A DNA stretch of 64,000 nucleotides from Bradyrhizobium sp. CSS354 (GCF_029051725.1 NZ_JAACFU010000002.1:604374-668373); one strand, 5' to 3'; positions 1 to 9,451 are shown, counted from the stretch's first letter. Translations and numbers: made by a program. The notes: a model not told the origin generated them from the letters alone.

Positions 1-52
1 AGCCCTGTCCGGCTCTGCTGCATCGGCACAATCGGCCCTCTCTAATCCAGAC

Positions 53-328
53 ATGTGCCAAGCTGAATTCGCAAGCTGCACGGGACTTGGGACTGGGGCG
101 ACCCCTACCACCGGCTATCGATATCGACAATCAACGCGGCGCGCCAATAGCCAGCCCGTCGCTGCGGCAGCAGGTGCTACGGTTGGCGGATGGGGCAACT
201 CTTACGCCAATGCCGGCGAGATGGGCTGGCACGGCAACTGGAACACCTATGCCACTCGTAATGGCATCGTTTGCCGCCCCGGCACCTATTTCAAGGGGCC
301 TGACGGCCTTCGACATGTCTGTCAATAG
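53..328 (+). CDS. Small Cys-containing hypothetical protein, possibly a truncated gene
   Basis: Reads about 91 codons from an ATG with no clear ribosome binding site. Only the C-terminal half looks protein-like: Gly/Asn/Trp-rich, then NGIVCRPGTYFKGPDG and a final HVCQ, a Cys-x-Pro-Gly-Thr pattern of the kind seen in small secreted proteins. There is no signal peptide in this frame and the first 40 residues are low-quality Arg/Ala-rich sequence, so the gene may have lost its true N-terminus by frameshift or lie across an older start. It sits next to a clearly decayed gene, which fits decay here. Function unknown. Confidence 0.35.
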   Translation: MCQAEFASCTGLGTGATPTTGYRYRQSTRRANSQPVAAAAGATVGGWGNSYANAGEMGWHGNWNTYATRNGIVCRPGTYFKGPDGLRHVCQ

Positions 329-403
329 GTCATTGCCCAATTGACCTCAGGCGGCCGGTATCCGCCGCGCCGTGTCGTCGACAAGATGGCGCCGCCCGGC
401 GCC

Positions 404-1216
404 TCAGTTTCTGACGAAGTATAGCGGCGTTCTAATCGTCAGCTGATAGGCAGGCTTTGGTGTCCATGCAATCTGGGCTGTGATGCCAAACAGGCGATTA
501 TCGTTATCGTCCATCCAGACGAGGTCGAACCGTACAATTGGCTGAGTAAAGGATGGCACTGTCGCCAGGTTCAGCAGTTGCGCTCCGCCGAACTATTGAA
601 CGCCCGGGCGGCCCGTGAATTTCCAGTTGTTGGGCCGAATCCGGCCCCGATCTCGTGATGGTGGTCTGCAGTGTAATCGTTGGTATCGATCCGCTATTCT
701 GCTGATAAAGGTCAGCTTGGAAACCCACGTTCCAGCTAGAGATCGCAAGGGACGACCAGTCAGACGTACCACTTTGCAAAGCGCTCGCCGTGAAACCGCC
801 ATACAATGAAACGGCGTCGCTAACATCGACCGTCAGCGGAATGTCAAGTGCGATGCTTTGGGTCGATGGCGACGATGGTGCCGGAAAGCTCGCAAGTCGC
901 GATGAACTCGACAGATCCGAGCGGATTCGAAGCGCCGCGCTGGCGGTTGACAGCGAAGGACCGCTGAAGCCGATCGAAAGTGTATTGGCGGGCACCGTGG
1001 CGTAGTTCGTTCTCTAGTCCAAATAAACATTAGGCCACGAAGTCGGTCCGGATCCACCATTGCTGTCGCTAGGATCCTGAGCCAAGCCAGGACGGGACCG
1101 GAGACACATACCAAAGCCGGCACTAGCATCAGGCAACAGTACGATCGAACCACATCGGCAAAACCCAGCTCTTGCGCCGTCCCTTTGGCTCGAGCTCGGA
1201 AAATGAACATTGTCAT
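404..1216 (-). pseudogene. Decayed outer-membrane beta-barrel-like protein gene
   Basis: Reading the minus strand across frames reconstructs one secreted protein. A signal peptide (VRSYCCLMLVPALVCVSGPV) leads into AQDPSDSNGGSGPTS, then TNYATVPANTLSIGFSGPSL, then SLYGGFTAS and SSWNVGFQADLYQQ, then NNWKFTGRPGVQ, then FGGAQLLNLATVPSFTQP and the end TIRTPLYFVRN. Alternating strands and an aromatic C-terminus ending in Asn suggest an outer-membrane barrel (inference). Lesions seen: a 5-base tandem duplication at 1080-1089 that shifts frame after the signal peptide; a TAG at 1014-1016; a frame change, probably with lost sequence, near 640-650; a TAG at 593-595. With four lesions the gene cannot make the full protein. 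Confidence 0.72.
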
Positions 1217-1454
1217 CCCAGCCGGCCGCTTTGATAGCTGCGGCAGTATGGCGCGAACGTAATAGCTTGTCCAATGTGGCTCTAATTCCGGCCCATCACT
1301 GCCGTTGATGCAACCCAACTGAATGCCGGTTGATAGGGACGGACCGAAAGCTTGCGGGATTGGGCAAACTGGCGCTCCTGACCCTTAAAACAGAAGTCGG
1401 GTAGCCCGTTTTTACCTCTGTACACCAAGGTCGCCGACGGTCTATGGGCGAAGC

Positions 1455-1832
1455 TTACATCTTGGTGTTCGTCGCAGTTTCGATGGCGACCAGCAGGGAC
1501 GCAGGTTGCAGCGGCTTGGTAAGGAAAGCCGCGCACCCAGCGGCTTCGCAGCGTTCGCGAGCGCTGGCCTCGTTGTGAGCCGTGATGACGATGGTCGGAA
1601 TCCAGATCCCTGAGCGAGTGAGTTGGTGCTGAAGCTCAAGGCCGCTCATTTCGGGCATCTGCAGGTCGACAATCAGGCACACTGGTACTCCGAGCGGCAG
1701 GCTGGTCAGAAAGTCCCGAGCGGAGGTGTATGTCCTAACCTTGAGCGCGCGAGCCCTTAACAAGCGCTCGAGAGCCCTCAGCACGAAAGGGTCGTCATCC
1801 ACAATCGCGATGCAGCCCGAGTTGTCTCCCAT
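1455..1832 (-). CDS. Single-domain response regulator
   Basis: A 125-residue receiver domain with no output domain. Acidic pocket D12-D14, phosphoacceptor D56 in IVDLQMP, Thr84 in VITA and Lys106 in FLTKP are all present, so it should be phosphorylatable. It lies downstream of a FixJ-like regulator and a histidine kinase on the same strand, with a gap of about 76 bases, and is probably the last gene of that operon. A lone receiver of this kind can act as a phosphate sink or shuttle for the neighbouring kinase (inference). Confidence 0.9.
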   Translation of the reverse strand: MGDNSGCIAIVDDDPFVLRALERLLRARALKVRTYTSARDFLTSLPLGVPVCLIVDLQMPEMSGLELQHQLTRSGIWIPTIVITAHNEASARERCEAAGCAAFLTKPLQPASLLVAIETATNTKM

Positions 1833-1908
1833 GGCGACACTATCGGCGTCAGGGTTGTGGGCTGTCGAGTTGGCCCTTGGACCAACATCACTTTGGTACC
1901 ACTCGGCA

Positions 1909-2520
1909 CTAGATCCGCGCTTTTTCCGTCAGCCTTACGAGGTCCGCTACCGAGCGTACCCCGAGTTTCATCATCACCCGCCCGCGGTGCACCTTGATCG
2001 TCTTCTCCGCAGTACCGAGGTCCCCCGCGATCTGCTTGTTGAGGCGGCCGGCGACTACCTGGGTCAGAACCTCGCGCTCCCGCGGTGTCAGCATCGCGAG
2101 CCGTACCTTGATCTCGTCGATCTCAACGATAGCGGCACGGGTCGCCGCATCCTGTTTCTCGGCTCGTGCGATCGCAGTCAACAATTCTGTTTCCTTAACC
2201 GGCTTGGTCAGGAAGTCGATCGCACCCGCACGCATCGCGCGGACGCTGGTCGGTATGTCGCCCTTGCCAGTTAGGAAGATGATTGGCCTTTGCGAACCTG
2301 CTGCAGTCAAGGTCTGCTGCAACTCTAGCCCATTTAATCCCGGCATAGACACATCGAGGATCGCACAGCCGGGTACCGACCCATCGTGTTCGGCCAGAAA
2401 CATCGGCGCAGACGTGAATGCCTTGAGGCTGAAGTTTCGCGCCCGTAACAGCCGCGACAACGCATTCAGCACCCTCGTGTCATCATCAACAAGAAAAATC
2501 GTGAACGCCGGATCTTTCAT
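1909..2520 (-). CDS. FixJ/NarL-family response regulator, receiver plus LuxR-type HTH
   Basis: 203 residues. Receiver at about 5-125 with D12-D14, phosphoacceptor D56 in ILDVSMP, and Lys in FLTKPV. A LuxR-type HTH fills about 138-203, with LTPREREVLTQVVAG and NKQIAGDLGTAEKTIKVHRG, the standard signature of FixJ-class regulators. The ATG begins immediately before the stop codon of the upstream kinase gene, so the two are translationally linked and very likely partners. It probably binds DNA after phosphorylation by that kinase; the targets are not visible. Confidence 0.93.
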   Translation of the reverse strand: MKDPAFTIFLVDDDTRVLNALSRLLRARNFSLKAFTSAPMFLAEHDGSVPGCAILDVSMPGLNGLELQQTLTAAGSQRPIIFLTGKGDIPTSVRAMRAGAIDFLTKPVKETELLTAIARAEKQDAATRAAIVEIDEIKVRLAMLTPREREVLTQVVAGRLNKQIAGDLGTAEKTIKVHRGRVMMKLGVRSVADLVRLTEKARI

Positions 2521-4833
2521 TCAAGCCTCCGCAAGGACTTCTTGCGTTGGGAGCAATATGGTGGCGACGACGCCACCAGTACTGTCATTGGCCACGACAA
2601 TCTTTCCTCCATGCGCTTCAATGATGCTGGAGCAGATCGTCAATCCAAGTCCAAGGCCATGGTTCTTTGTGGTGAAGAACGGCTCGAACAATCGGCCTGC
2701 CTGGGCAACCTCAATCCCTGGTCCCCGATCTCTGACAAAAACCTCAATGCATCCCTGCGTTGCCCGGCTGGATACCGTGATCATCCGCGTCCCCTCGGTT
2801 GAAGCCATCGCGTCCATTGCGTTCACGAGAAGGTTTAAGAGAACCTGCTGCAATTGGATGGCATCGCCTAAGAGATGAGGCAAAGCGGCCGCAAGATCCA
2901 TGTTGACCACAATGCGGCGATCGATCATTTCGCTCCGAAGCAACGCGACCGTCTGATCGATCAATGCGTTCATACTGACAGATTCCAGTTCCGCCTGGCC
3001 CTTCTTCAGCAGGCTTCGCAGCCGATAAATGACTTCGCCCGCCCGGTTAACATCTTGCACAATATCCTGCAGCGCGTCTCCAACCTCCGCGACGTTGGGG
3101 GGATCGTCAGCCAGCAGATAGAGCGCCGCCTGCGCGTTCGATAAGATCGCCGTGAGTGGCTGGTTGACTTCGTGCGCGATCGCGCCGGAGAGCTCACCCA
3201 GAACGGAAACCCTCATCAAGTGCGTGACTTCCTGTCGTTGCAACTCCGCTTCGGCCTCGACGGCCTTCTGTTCGGTGACATCAACGAAGATTCCGCTAAA
3301 TCGGTTCGGAGCTCCATGATCGTCTGGGCGCACACGCGTCCGGATGCTGATCCACCGGACCCGCCCTTCTGATATAACACGAACTCGCGTTACGGCAGGT
3401 TCCCCGGGATTCCTAATTTGGCGGATCGCGGCGAGTGCGACATCGCGGTCGTTAGGGTGTACGACCTCCAAAAACGCATCGCGAGTAAGCGGCAGGTCAC
3501 CCACGAGTCCGAACATTGCTCGGCAATGCTCAGTCGTCCACATTTCGTTGGTACTTCCATCAAACTGCCATAGGCCCACATTTACCGAAGCCGCGGTGAA
3601 GCTCATTCGCTCCTCGCTTTCCTTGAGCGAGATTTCAGCTTGATGGCGCCGGCGTCGTTGGAACAGCAATGCGACGACGAAGGATGCCTGCAATCCGACA
3701 ATCAAGATCGTGCTCAGTACGAGGTAGCGATGCTCACTCCAGAGAGTCGGCTCCTTGAAGAGCACAATGCTGCCGAGCGGAAGGTCACTTTCTTTGAGGC
3801 CCCACTTCTTCATAGCCCGCGCGTCAGTACGGAAGGCGGGCTTGGGATTGGATTTTGGAGGTACCTTTGTCACCTCGGTACCCGAAAGTATATCAAGCGC
3901 CATGTCAGCGGCAGTTATGCCCAGAGATTCGAATGTGTCTGTGTACCCTCCAACGATCCCGGCGCCGATATAGGTATCGAAGATCCCGTAGACCGGAGCG
4001 GCGGAAGCTTTCGCCACAGCGGCAGCCACATCTCTTGGGATGAAGCGTTTGCCTTCGCGATCTGCGAAAAAGGTAAGAATCATGACAATGCTGTCTCTTG
4101 GCAGCTGCGAAACATCGCGGAGCAATTCCGCGTATGTGAGGTTGGACCAGTAGAGCACCTCAGGCCCGGCATTTTGGCTTTCGATCGCCGTGCGTGCGAT
4201 TTCACGCCAGCGGAGATCAACGGTATCGGTCCCGCTAATCACCACTAAGCGACGTGCCTGGGGCTGAAGCCTTTCTGCAAGCTCAAGTGTCTTTCCGGGG
4301 TAGGAGTTATTGATCACGCCGGTGATGTCCGGCGGCAGCTGCAGCGCTTCGTAAGTCGACCGGGTGACATCCGAGAATACGACGGGAACCGCCGGGCCGA
4401 CCACGTCGCGATACTTCAGGATGAAAGGTATCGCCGAGACGCCGATCACGAACAGGAGGTCAAAATGTACGCCGTCGTATTTTTCGCGAAGGAAATTGGC
4501 CATTCGTGAGGCGTGGGCCTCATCCGGACGTCGGGCCAAATCCAAATATTCGGCGTCGATTTCGATCCGCTCGGCAGAACGTTCCAGAAAGCGCTTCCGG
4601 ACCGCATCCGAAACCATTGCAGTAGCCGGGAACGTATAATTGTATGAGTGAAGAACTAAGACCCGCCGCGATGCATCTTCAGCCTGAGATTGCGCGATGA
4701 AAATCCAAGGCGCGAAAAAAATCAGCAAAAATACGCCGCGCCAAAAGCGCGCGTACCTAGCAGCCGGCCAACCACCCCGATCGCAGGCTTTCACGGAGCT
4801 CGTCCATTCGAAACTTGGGCGAGAATAGAGCAT
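2521..4833 (-). CDS. Sensor histidine kinase with periplasmic ABC-type binding domain and PAS domain
   Basis: 770 residues. An N-terminal hydrophobic segment (about 30-48) exports a periplasmic domain of about 55-360 that resembles the substrate-binding part of sugar/ABC systems (VLVLHSYNYTFPA near its start). A second membrane segment lies at about 368-391, then a PAS/PAC domain (about 405-525), a HisKA domain with H554 in AIAHEVNQPL, and an HATPase domain with N, G1 and G2 boxes (VLLNLLVNAMDAM, RDRGPGIE, GLGLGLTI). It should sense a periplasmic ligand and phosphorylate the FixJ-like regulator encoded directly downstream. The 250 bases upstream of its start hold no gene I can support. Confidence 0.93.
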   Translation of the reverse strand: MLYSRPSFEWTSSVKACDRGGWPAARYARFWRGVFLLIFFAPWIFIAQSQAEDASRRVLVLHSYNYTFPATAMVSDAVRKRFLERSAERIEIDAEYLDLARRPDEAHASRMANFLREKYDGVHFDLLFVIGVSAIPFILKYRDVVGPAVPVVFSDVTRSTYEALQLPPDITGVINNSYPGKTLELAERLQPQARRLVVISGTDTVDLRWREIARTAIESQNAGPEVLYWSNLTYAELLRDVSQLPRDSIVMILTFFADREGKRFIPRDVAAAVAKASAAPVYGIFDTYIGAGIVGGYTDTFESLGITAADMALDILSGTEVTKVPPKSNPKPAFRTDARAMKKWGLKESDLPLGSIVLFKEPTLWSEHRYLVLSTILIVGLQASFVVALLFQRRRRHQAEISLKESEERMSFTAASVNVGLWQFDGSTNEMWTTEHCRAMFGLVGDLPLTRDAFLEVVHPNDRDVALAAIRQIRNPGEPAVTRVRVISEGRVRWISIRTRVRPDDHGAPNRFSGIFVDVTEQKAVEAEAELQRQEVTHLMRVSVLGELSGAIAHEVNQPLTAILSNAQAALYLLADDPPNVAEVGDALQDIVQDVNRAGEVIYRLRSLLKKGQAELESVSMNALIDQTVALLRSEMIDRRIVVNMDLAAALPHLLGDAIQLQQVLLNLLVNAMDAMASTEGTRMITVSSRATQGCIEVFVRDRGPGIEVAQAGRLFEPFFTTKNHGLGLGLTICSSIIEAHGGKIVVANDSTGGVVATILLPTQEVLAEA

Positions 4834-5084
4834 TCATTCGGGAACTGTCGAGTCGTGAACTCGGCTTGGGGCCGTGGCGGGACAAAGCCGCATTGGATAG
4901 AGCCCAGCGCCCCATATCCTTCGGCTCTGCCAATGTGGGACCTTGGTCCAATTCAGCGGTGCGGTTTGGCCGAATATCTTCCTCACGTAGATACCTTCGC
5001 TGCGGCGGCGGCACACCCGCACTCCACAGCGGGCGCGAAGACAACTCTTGATCCATCAATTCACGTTCCGGGCGACCAAACGCT

Positions 5085-5240
5085 TCATCTCGCAAGATGG
5101 CGACAGCAATGCGCCAAATTCACTATTTCAAGTTGTTTTTGACCGGCCGGCAGACCGGCAGCTTGGTCGGCCAGTGCGTCGGCGACTTTGTCGCACTCGT
5201 CCGCTGTCAGCTTGATCGGCTGCTCTGGCTCCGTGCCCAT
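5085..5240 (-). CDS. Small conserved-type hypothetical protein
   Basis: 51 residues from the ATG at 5240, preceded by a strong GGGGAGG ribosome binding site, which is why this start is preferred over an upstream in-frame one. The sequence is soluble and helical, with PEQPIKLTADECDKVADALA and a C-terminal half rich in Leu and Gln. Similar short proteins with a LTADE.DKVADALADQA pattern are, from memory, common in Bradyrhizobium. The last residues (AHCCRHLAR) look shortened compared with what I remember. Function unknown. Confidence 0.6.
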   Translation of the reverse strand: MGTEPEQPIKLTADECDKVADALADQAAGLPAGQKQLEIVNLAHCCRHLAR

Positions 5241-5390
5241 AACCCTCCCCGACCCCCTCAAACCTTGAAGCAAAAGGGTGGCCAACCAGATCGCTTGATT
5301 TGGAGCCCGCGGCCGAGCCGCTAACCCGAACCGTCCGATAAGAAACACGCGCCACACTCAACACGTGTGCCGAAAACTGCGGAGGAGAAG

Positions 5391-6371
5391 ATGGATCGGA
5401 GTGCGACCCTCAGTTTTGAAGATCCACTTTGTTACCAGGCCGCGATCACGACTGCGAATTTCGAGGTGCTACCCACGTCCGGCAGTTCCTTCAAAGGGGA
5501 ACTGACCAAGGTTCGCCTAGGCGAGCTATTGCTCCAACGCTTCTTCCACAATTTGCCCACGATCAACTCCGGGTTCATCAAGCCCGGACGCAGCGTACTT
5601 ACATTCCTGACGTCATCGTCCCCAGCTAGTATGCGGCACTGCGGGATGGACGTTTCGTCTGGGACCATTATCGTCAATGACAGTGACGAGATACACCAGC
5701 AGACCGAGGCCGAGTTTCGTCTAGGATCGATATCTCTTGAGATGCCCAGACTTGATGCTGCTTGCCAAGTCATAGCCGGTTGCGATTTGTTTTCGAGCTC
5801 TTCGCAAAGGCAGCTTGTTCGGCCAGATGCTGCTATGATGTCGCGGCTGCTGAACCTGCATGAGATAGTGGGCCAAATCGCTGCGAACGCGCCCGAGATT
5901 CTTATCGTCAACGAGGCGGCGCGCTCTTTGGAGAACCAGTTCATCCATCTATTGGTCAGGTGTCTCACCGAGAGCGCCTCTAGTCGATCCATTAACTGCG
6001 GCCTGCGTCAGGCTCGGATAATCGCAAAATTCCATGAATATCTCGAAGCTAACCCAAACGTGCCGCTTTATTTAGGAGACATATGCGGAGCGATCGGAGC
6101 TGCGGAGCGCAGCCTTCGCGCCGCCTGCGAAATACATCTCGGTATGGGTCCTATCCGCTACCTCGCGCTGAGGAGAATGCACCTTGTTCGCCGTGCACTC
6201 TTGCAAGCCGGTTCTTCCACGACAACGGTGACAAGAATTGCCATGGAGCACGGATTCTGGGAGCTGGGGCGCTTCTCGGTGAATTACCGCGCGATGTTTG
6301 GGGAAACACCTTCGGCTACGTTGTTCCGAGCCACCGCGCGACCGAGCCTACGGATGGCCGATGTGGCGTGA
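5391..6371 (+). CDS. AraC-family transcriptional regulator
   Basis: 326 residues. The ATG at 5391 is chosen over a GTG at 5367 because GGAGG at 5381-5385 sits five bases before it. The N-terminal half (about 5-190) is an AraC-type ligand-binding region beginning LSFEDPLCYQ. The C-terminal 100 residues carry the double HTH, ending in GFWELGRFSVNYRAMFGETP, the AraC signature. It is divergent from the 51-residue gene on its left. Its N-terminus resembles the broken fragment at 8897-9153, so the island once carried two related regulators. Ligand and targets unknown. Confidence 0.9.
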   Translation: MDRSATLSFEDPLCYQAAITTANFEVLPTSGSSFKGELTKVRLGELLLQRFFHNLPTINSGFIKPGRSVLTFLTSSSPASMRHCGMDVSSGTIIVNDSDEIHQQTEAEFRLGSISLEMPRLDAACQVIAGCDLFSSSSQRQLVRPDAAMMSRLLNLHEIVGQIAANAPEILIVNEAARSLENQFIHLLVRCLTESASSRSINCGLRQARIIAKFHEYLEANPNVPLYLGDICGAIGAAERSLRAACEIHLGMGPIRYLALRRMHLVRRALLQAGSSTTTVTRIAMEHGFWELGRFSVNYRAMFGETPSATLFRATARPSLRMADVA

Positions 6372-6565
6372 GCGCTCCCAGCAGAATTCATCTGGTAAGT
6401 GCAACGTCCTTGAAGGAGGCGACTAGCGCCATCTCCAGCTTTCCCCTCCTGCCGCGATGTTGATCCCCGGCCTGTTCTGACGCGCAGTCGGGCATCAGCA
6501 ACGTTGCGGTGACGGATTCGTTTTGGCTTCCGACATCTTCAAGATCCCGGTTTACTGTCCGATGG

Positions 6566-6805
6566 TTAGTCATGTAATTGGTCAGCTTCGAGCCAGACCG
6601 GAATATTCTCCGACGGGATTGACGCTCTTGGCTGGTGCGGGAGGATAGTCCCTGCCGTAACGATCAATCCGCCGTTCAACTTGGCTCGTGCAAACTCCTT
6701 GGCTTCTGATTCGGTTTCAAACGTCTTGGTTAAGCGGGGATGTCGCCGTCTCGAGACCGTGCCATCCGGCGGAACTTCGAAAGTGACGTACCAAGTGTGT
6801 TTCAT
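6566..6805 (-). CDS. Small hypothetical protein
   Basis: 79 residues with an ATG start. The middle (LTKTFETESEAKEFARAKL) and the C-terminus (SENIPVWLEAD) are well ordered, and the whole resembles small proteins I recall as frequent in Bradyrhizobium genomes, so I treat it as real. No signal peptide, membrane segment or catalytic motif. The flanking gaps of roughly 190 and 125 bases hold no other gene I can see. Function unknown. Confidence 0.65.
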   Translation of the reverse strand: MKHTWYVTFEVPPDGTVSRRRHPRLTKTFETESEAKEFARAKLNGGLIVTAGTILPHQPRASIPSENIPVWLEADQLHD

Positions 6806-6931
6806 TCCGTCATAACGCCAAGGGGCTGTCAGTAGCCTATCTCCTCGCTGAAGAAAAAAGCGGCCACCCTGCGCTGAGTTCTTCGCATTTCGACCCGCAG
6901 CAGATAATTTTCTATCGACGCATGACTTCCA

Positions 6932-8371
6932 TCAGACACGCTTCACACCGGGCGGCCTCCACGTCCCTTCGCCAGCTGGCAGGATCGACGGCGGCATAGG
7001 GTTTGGCCAGTACAGGCGCATCACGAGATAGATCCTGTCATCGGGCGCAGGGAGCCAATTCGCCTCCTTGTCCGCGCCGGGACTGTCCTTTTGAATGTAC
7101 AGCGTCAGGGAGCCGTCCGCGTCCTTTTTCATTGTCGACATCATTGGAGAGTTGATGAGGTACCGATTGAGCCGGTTCTTGACCAGTAGCTGGCTCTTGC
7201 CATCGTACATCGTAACTGACCAGAACGCATTTACTGGCGGCAGCTGGCCCGACGCGAAGGTGATTGTGTAGTTGTGCTTGCTGCTGTCGAGCGGCTCACC
7301 ACTCGCGTCCACTCGGGTATAGGGATACATGGCTTCGACAGCATCATTGCCGTATAGACCGCCCTTGGCAGCGCCCGCTCGCATGACCCAATCGCCGTTG
7401 TAGAAGGTCTCGTCGCCAAAGAACGAACCAACATTCCAGCCGTCGATGTTTTTGTTTCCGGCGGATAGCCATGAGTCTACCTTCTCCTCACCCCGCTTCA
7501 TCCCCAGAAGGATTTCGGCTTTGTGTTCGACCGATAGATCTTTGAACGCGAAAGTCTTGCCGGGCCCGATGCCGATCTTTGCAAGTTTCGCACGGATCGA
7601 TTTGTCTCTCGCTGTCTCGGGGACAAATTGCAGCGCCGCGTCGAGATATTGGAAAAAGTTACCTTTGATGCCAGCCGTGGTGGCAGGAAGAAAGTCGATC
7701 GGGGGCGCGGCGGGCGGCGCGGGTTGTCTACGGTATGCAGAAAGCGGCTGCGCCTTGTACCCGGACTGAACCTTCTCGACGTTCGACATATCGCCAGGAT
7801 TGAAGAGCTGAGTACGGAAAATCGCGAGCGCGAACGGGGTCGTTGATTGAAAGACCTGCTTGACCCCGCTGGGCGTTTCACCCTTCCAGCCCGGAGCAAC
7901 CAGCAGATAGTCACCCGCCGCGCTCCCAGTGGCTCGTGTGCCGATGTAGCCAAAATTGTAGGTATTGCCGTCGATGAACTGGACCGAGTAGTAACGGTCC
8001 TTTTCAGTCATCGGGACCGAGACAACGATTGCTTCAGCGCGGAGATCCAGCCAGAGCAACGAGTAAGGAGTGTCGCTGTTCGGGGTAATGACAGCGGTGT
8101 CCTCCGGGGTAGCGACGCGATGCTGGTTGTTGATTTCGTTGAAAGGCGCCTTGAACTGCCCCGAATTCCTATCAACCGCGAATTCCTGCATCACCGCATA
8201 GTTCATCACGAGCGGCAAGCCGAAGATGAAACCTTCTTCGGCGATGTCCTTCGCCTCAAAAATACTCGGCCATTCCGGTCTGTTTTGGGCATGCACGTCA
8301 GTGGATACCAACGTAGCGGACGCGAGCCCCGCGATTGCAGCAGAGCGGAGCAACTCCCGTTTTGTAAGCAT
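6932..8371 (-). CDS. Secreted DUF1254/DUF1214 domain protein
   Basis: 479 residues. The first 29 form a Tat-like or Sec signal (KRELLRSAAIAGLASATLVS, cleavage after VHAQ). A DUF1254 region covers about 40-190 (GFIFGLPLVMNYAVMQ, TPNSDTPYS) and a DUF1214 region about 350-465 (NAFWSVTMYDGKSQLL, PAPDDRIYLVMRLYWP). These two domains regularly occur together in exported bacterial proteins of unknown activity. A GGAAGG site lies about ten bases before the ATG. It stands alone, with non-coding or decayed DNA on both sides, inside the A+T-richer island. Confidence 0.88.
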   Translation of the reverse strand: MLTKRELLRSAAIAGLASATLVSTDVHAQNRPEWPSIFEAKDIAEEGFIFGLPLVMNYAVMQEFAVDRNSGQFKAPFNEINNQHRVATPEDTAVITPNSDTPYSLLWLDLRAEAIVVSVPMTEKDRYYSVQFIDGNTYNFGYIGTRATGSAAGDYLLVAPGWKGETPSGVKQVFQSTTPFALAIFRTQLFNPGDMSNVEKVQSGYKAQPLSAYRRQPAPPAAPPIDFLPATTAGIKGNFFQYLDAALQFVPETARDKSIRAKLAKIGIGPGKTFAFKDLSVEHKAEILLGMKRGEEKVDSWLSAGNKNIDGWNVGSFFGDETFYNGDWVMRAGAAKGGLYGNDAVEAMYPYTRVDASGEPLDSSKHNYTITFASGQLPPVNAFWSVTMYDGKSQLLVKNRLNRYLINSPMMSTMKKDADGSLTLYIQKDSPGADKEANWLPAPDDRIYLVMRLYWPNPMPPSILPAGEGTWRPPGVKRV

Positions 8372-8689
8372 CTAACAACTTCCTTCCGTCTCTCGCCTCG
8401 TCAATGACGTTCGGACAGGAAGCACAATAACCAGGGTTTTGGAGTGCTGACTATGCGAAATCGGCGAGCTCAGGCTCGCTTCTGGTGGCGCGAATGACCC
8501 TGGAGTGTGAACTCGAGATTCGCGCGATGCCCGGAGAATATCTCAACAACTGGTTTTTGACTGGTTCAGCGCTCTCATCAGTCGTCCGGGCCCGGCGAAG
8601 GTCAAGATGAAGGAGCGCGAGCGCTTCCGCGCGGCGTCCGCCAACCAAAAGACGGGATCATTATCGAGGGGGCCGCCGCCTCTGGATCA

Positions 8690-8866
8690 TGACCTCGGTA
8701 GCCTAAGCCGAGGCAACCGCGTCGCCGAACGCGCCTTTCGCCCGTTCGTCTTCTCATCTGCCACACCATTTTCCAAGGTGCCTCTCGCAATTCATCCGCC
8801 CTCGCCAGGCGTAGGTCCTTCTTTGCAGCATCGTAGGCCGGCAACATCGCTTCCATCCACAGCAGC
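8690..8866 (-). pseudogene. Remnant of a tyrosine recombinase 3' end
   Basis: The segment MLLWMEAMLPAYDAAKKDLR matches the C-terminal tail of the intact recombinase at 11584-13212 (MLMWMEAVLPAYEAAKKDPR). After about 30 codons the frame breaks, and the match continues in another frame as DEKTNGRKARSAT against DEKTRGRAKARSA. At the DNA level the block around 8818-8868 is nearly identical to 11698-11750 in the same orientation. The catalytic part is missing. This is a decayed second copy, in direct orientation with the intact gene. Confidence 0.75.
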
Positions 8867-8896
8867 ATGCCTGCATTTAACTAAACGACAGCAGCC

Positions 8897-9153
8897 TTCC
8901 ACGATTGTACACCTCCGGCTGACGTTCCGTAGGAAAGGTAATTACCTTGCGGCCGGAGTTGATTGCTCCTTTGTGGACGCGCGGCAACTCCTCGCTAAAG
9001 CGCCGCATCCACAATTTGTTCATCACCATTTGAGTCAATTCGGCGCGGAATTGTCCTCTTTCGTGGGAAACCTTTTCCAGTCTCCAGCCCGGATCGCGGC
9101 TGGTAGAGGTGCGGATCTTCGAAGGCGAAGACTTTGCTCCAAGGCACTTTCAT
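8897..9153 (-). pseudogene. Remnant of an AraC-family regulator N-terminus
   Basis: Starts at an ATG as MKVPWSKVFAFEDPHLYQPR, then changes frame and continues GQFRAELTQMVMNKLWMRRF, LPRVHKGAINSGRKVITF. This parallels the intact regulator at 5391-6371 (LSFEDPLCYQ, SFKGELTKVRLGELLLQRFF, LPTINSGFIKPGRSVLTF). The HTH half is absent: the reading runs out about 30 bases from the recombinase remnant. Both remnants lie on the same strand, so a deletion or recombination joined them. Not expected to be functional. Confidence 0.62.
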
Positions 9154-9451
9154 CTCCGCTAGATAATGCTTCGCACTCGCCCCCAGAGTGAATGGGATGC
9201 GTTCACCCTTCGAGCAGTGTTGAAATGACTACTCAAATTCGGCCGTGGGAAAAATCCTAGCAACCGCAGATTGGCTCGCCGCGGCCGCGAATTCGATACC
9301 AGGAATTACGTTTGGCCGTTTTCGCATAGTCGCGATTACCGAGAGGCATTATCGAACAAGAGGCCTGGCAAGAGACAATAACAAGCTCGAATATACACCC
9401 CGCTCATTGCCGGTGACTGCGTTGAGCAACTTTGGAAAAGGGGAGCCTCCG

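Noticed and set aside
8607..9191. 194-codon plus-strand protein across the remnants
   Set aside because: It is antisense to recognisable fragments of a recombinase and an AraC regulator and shows no protein-like features.
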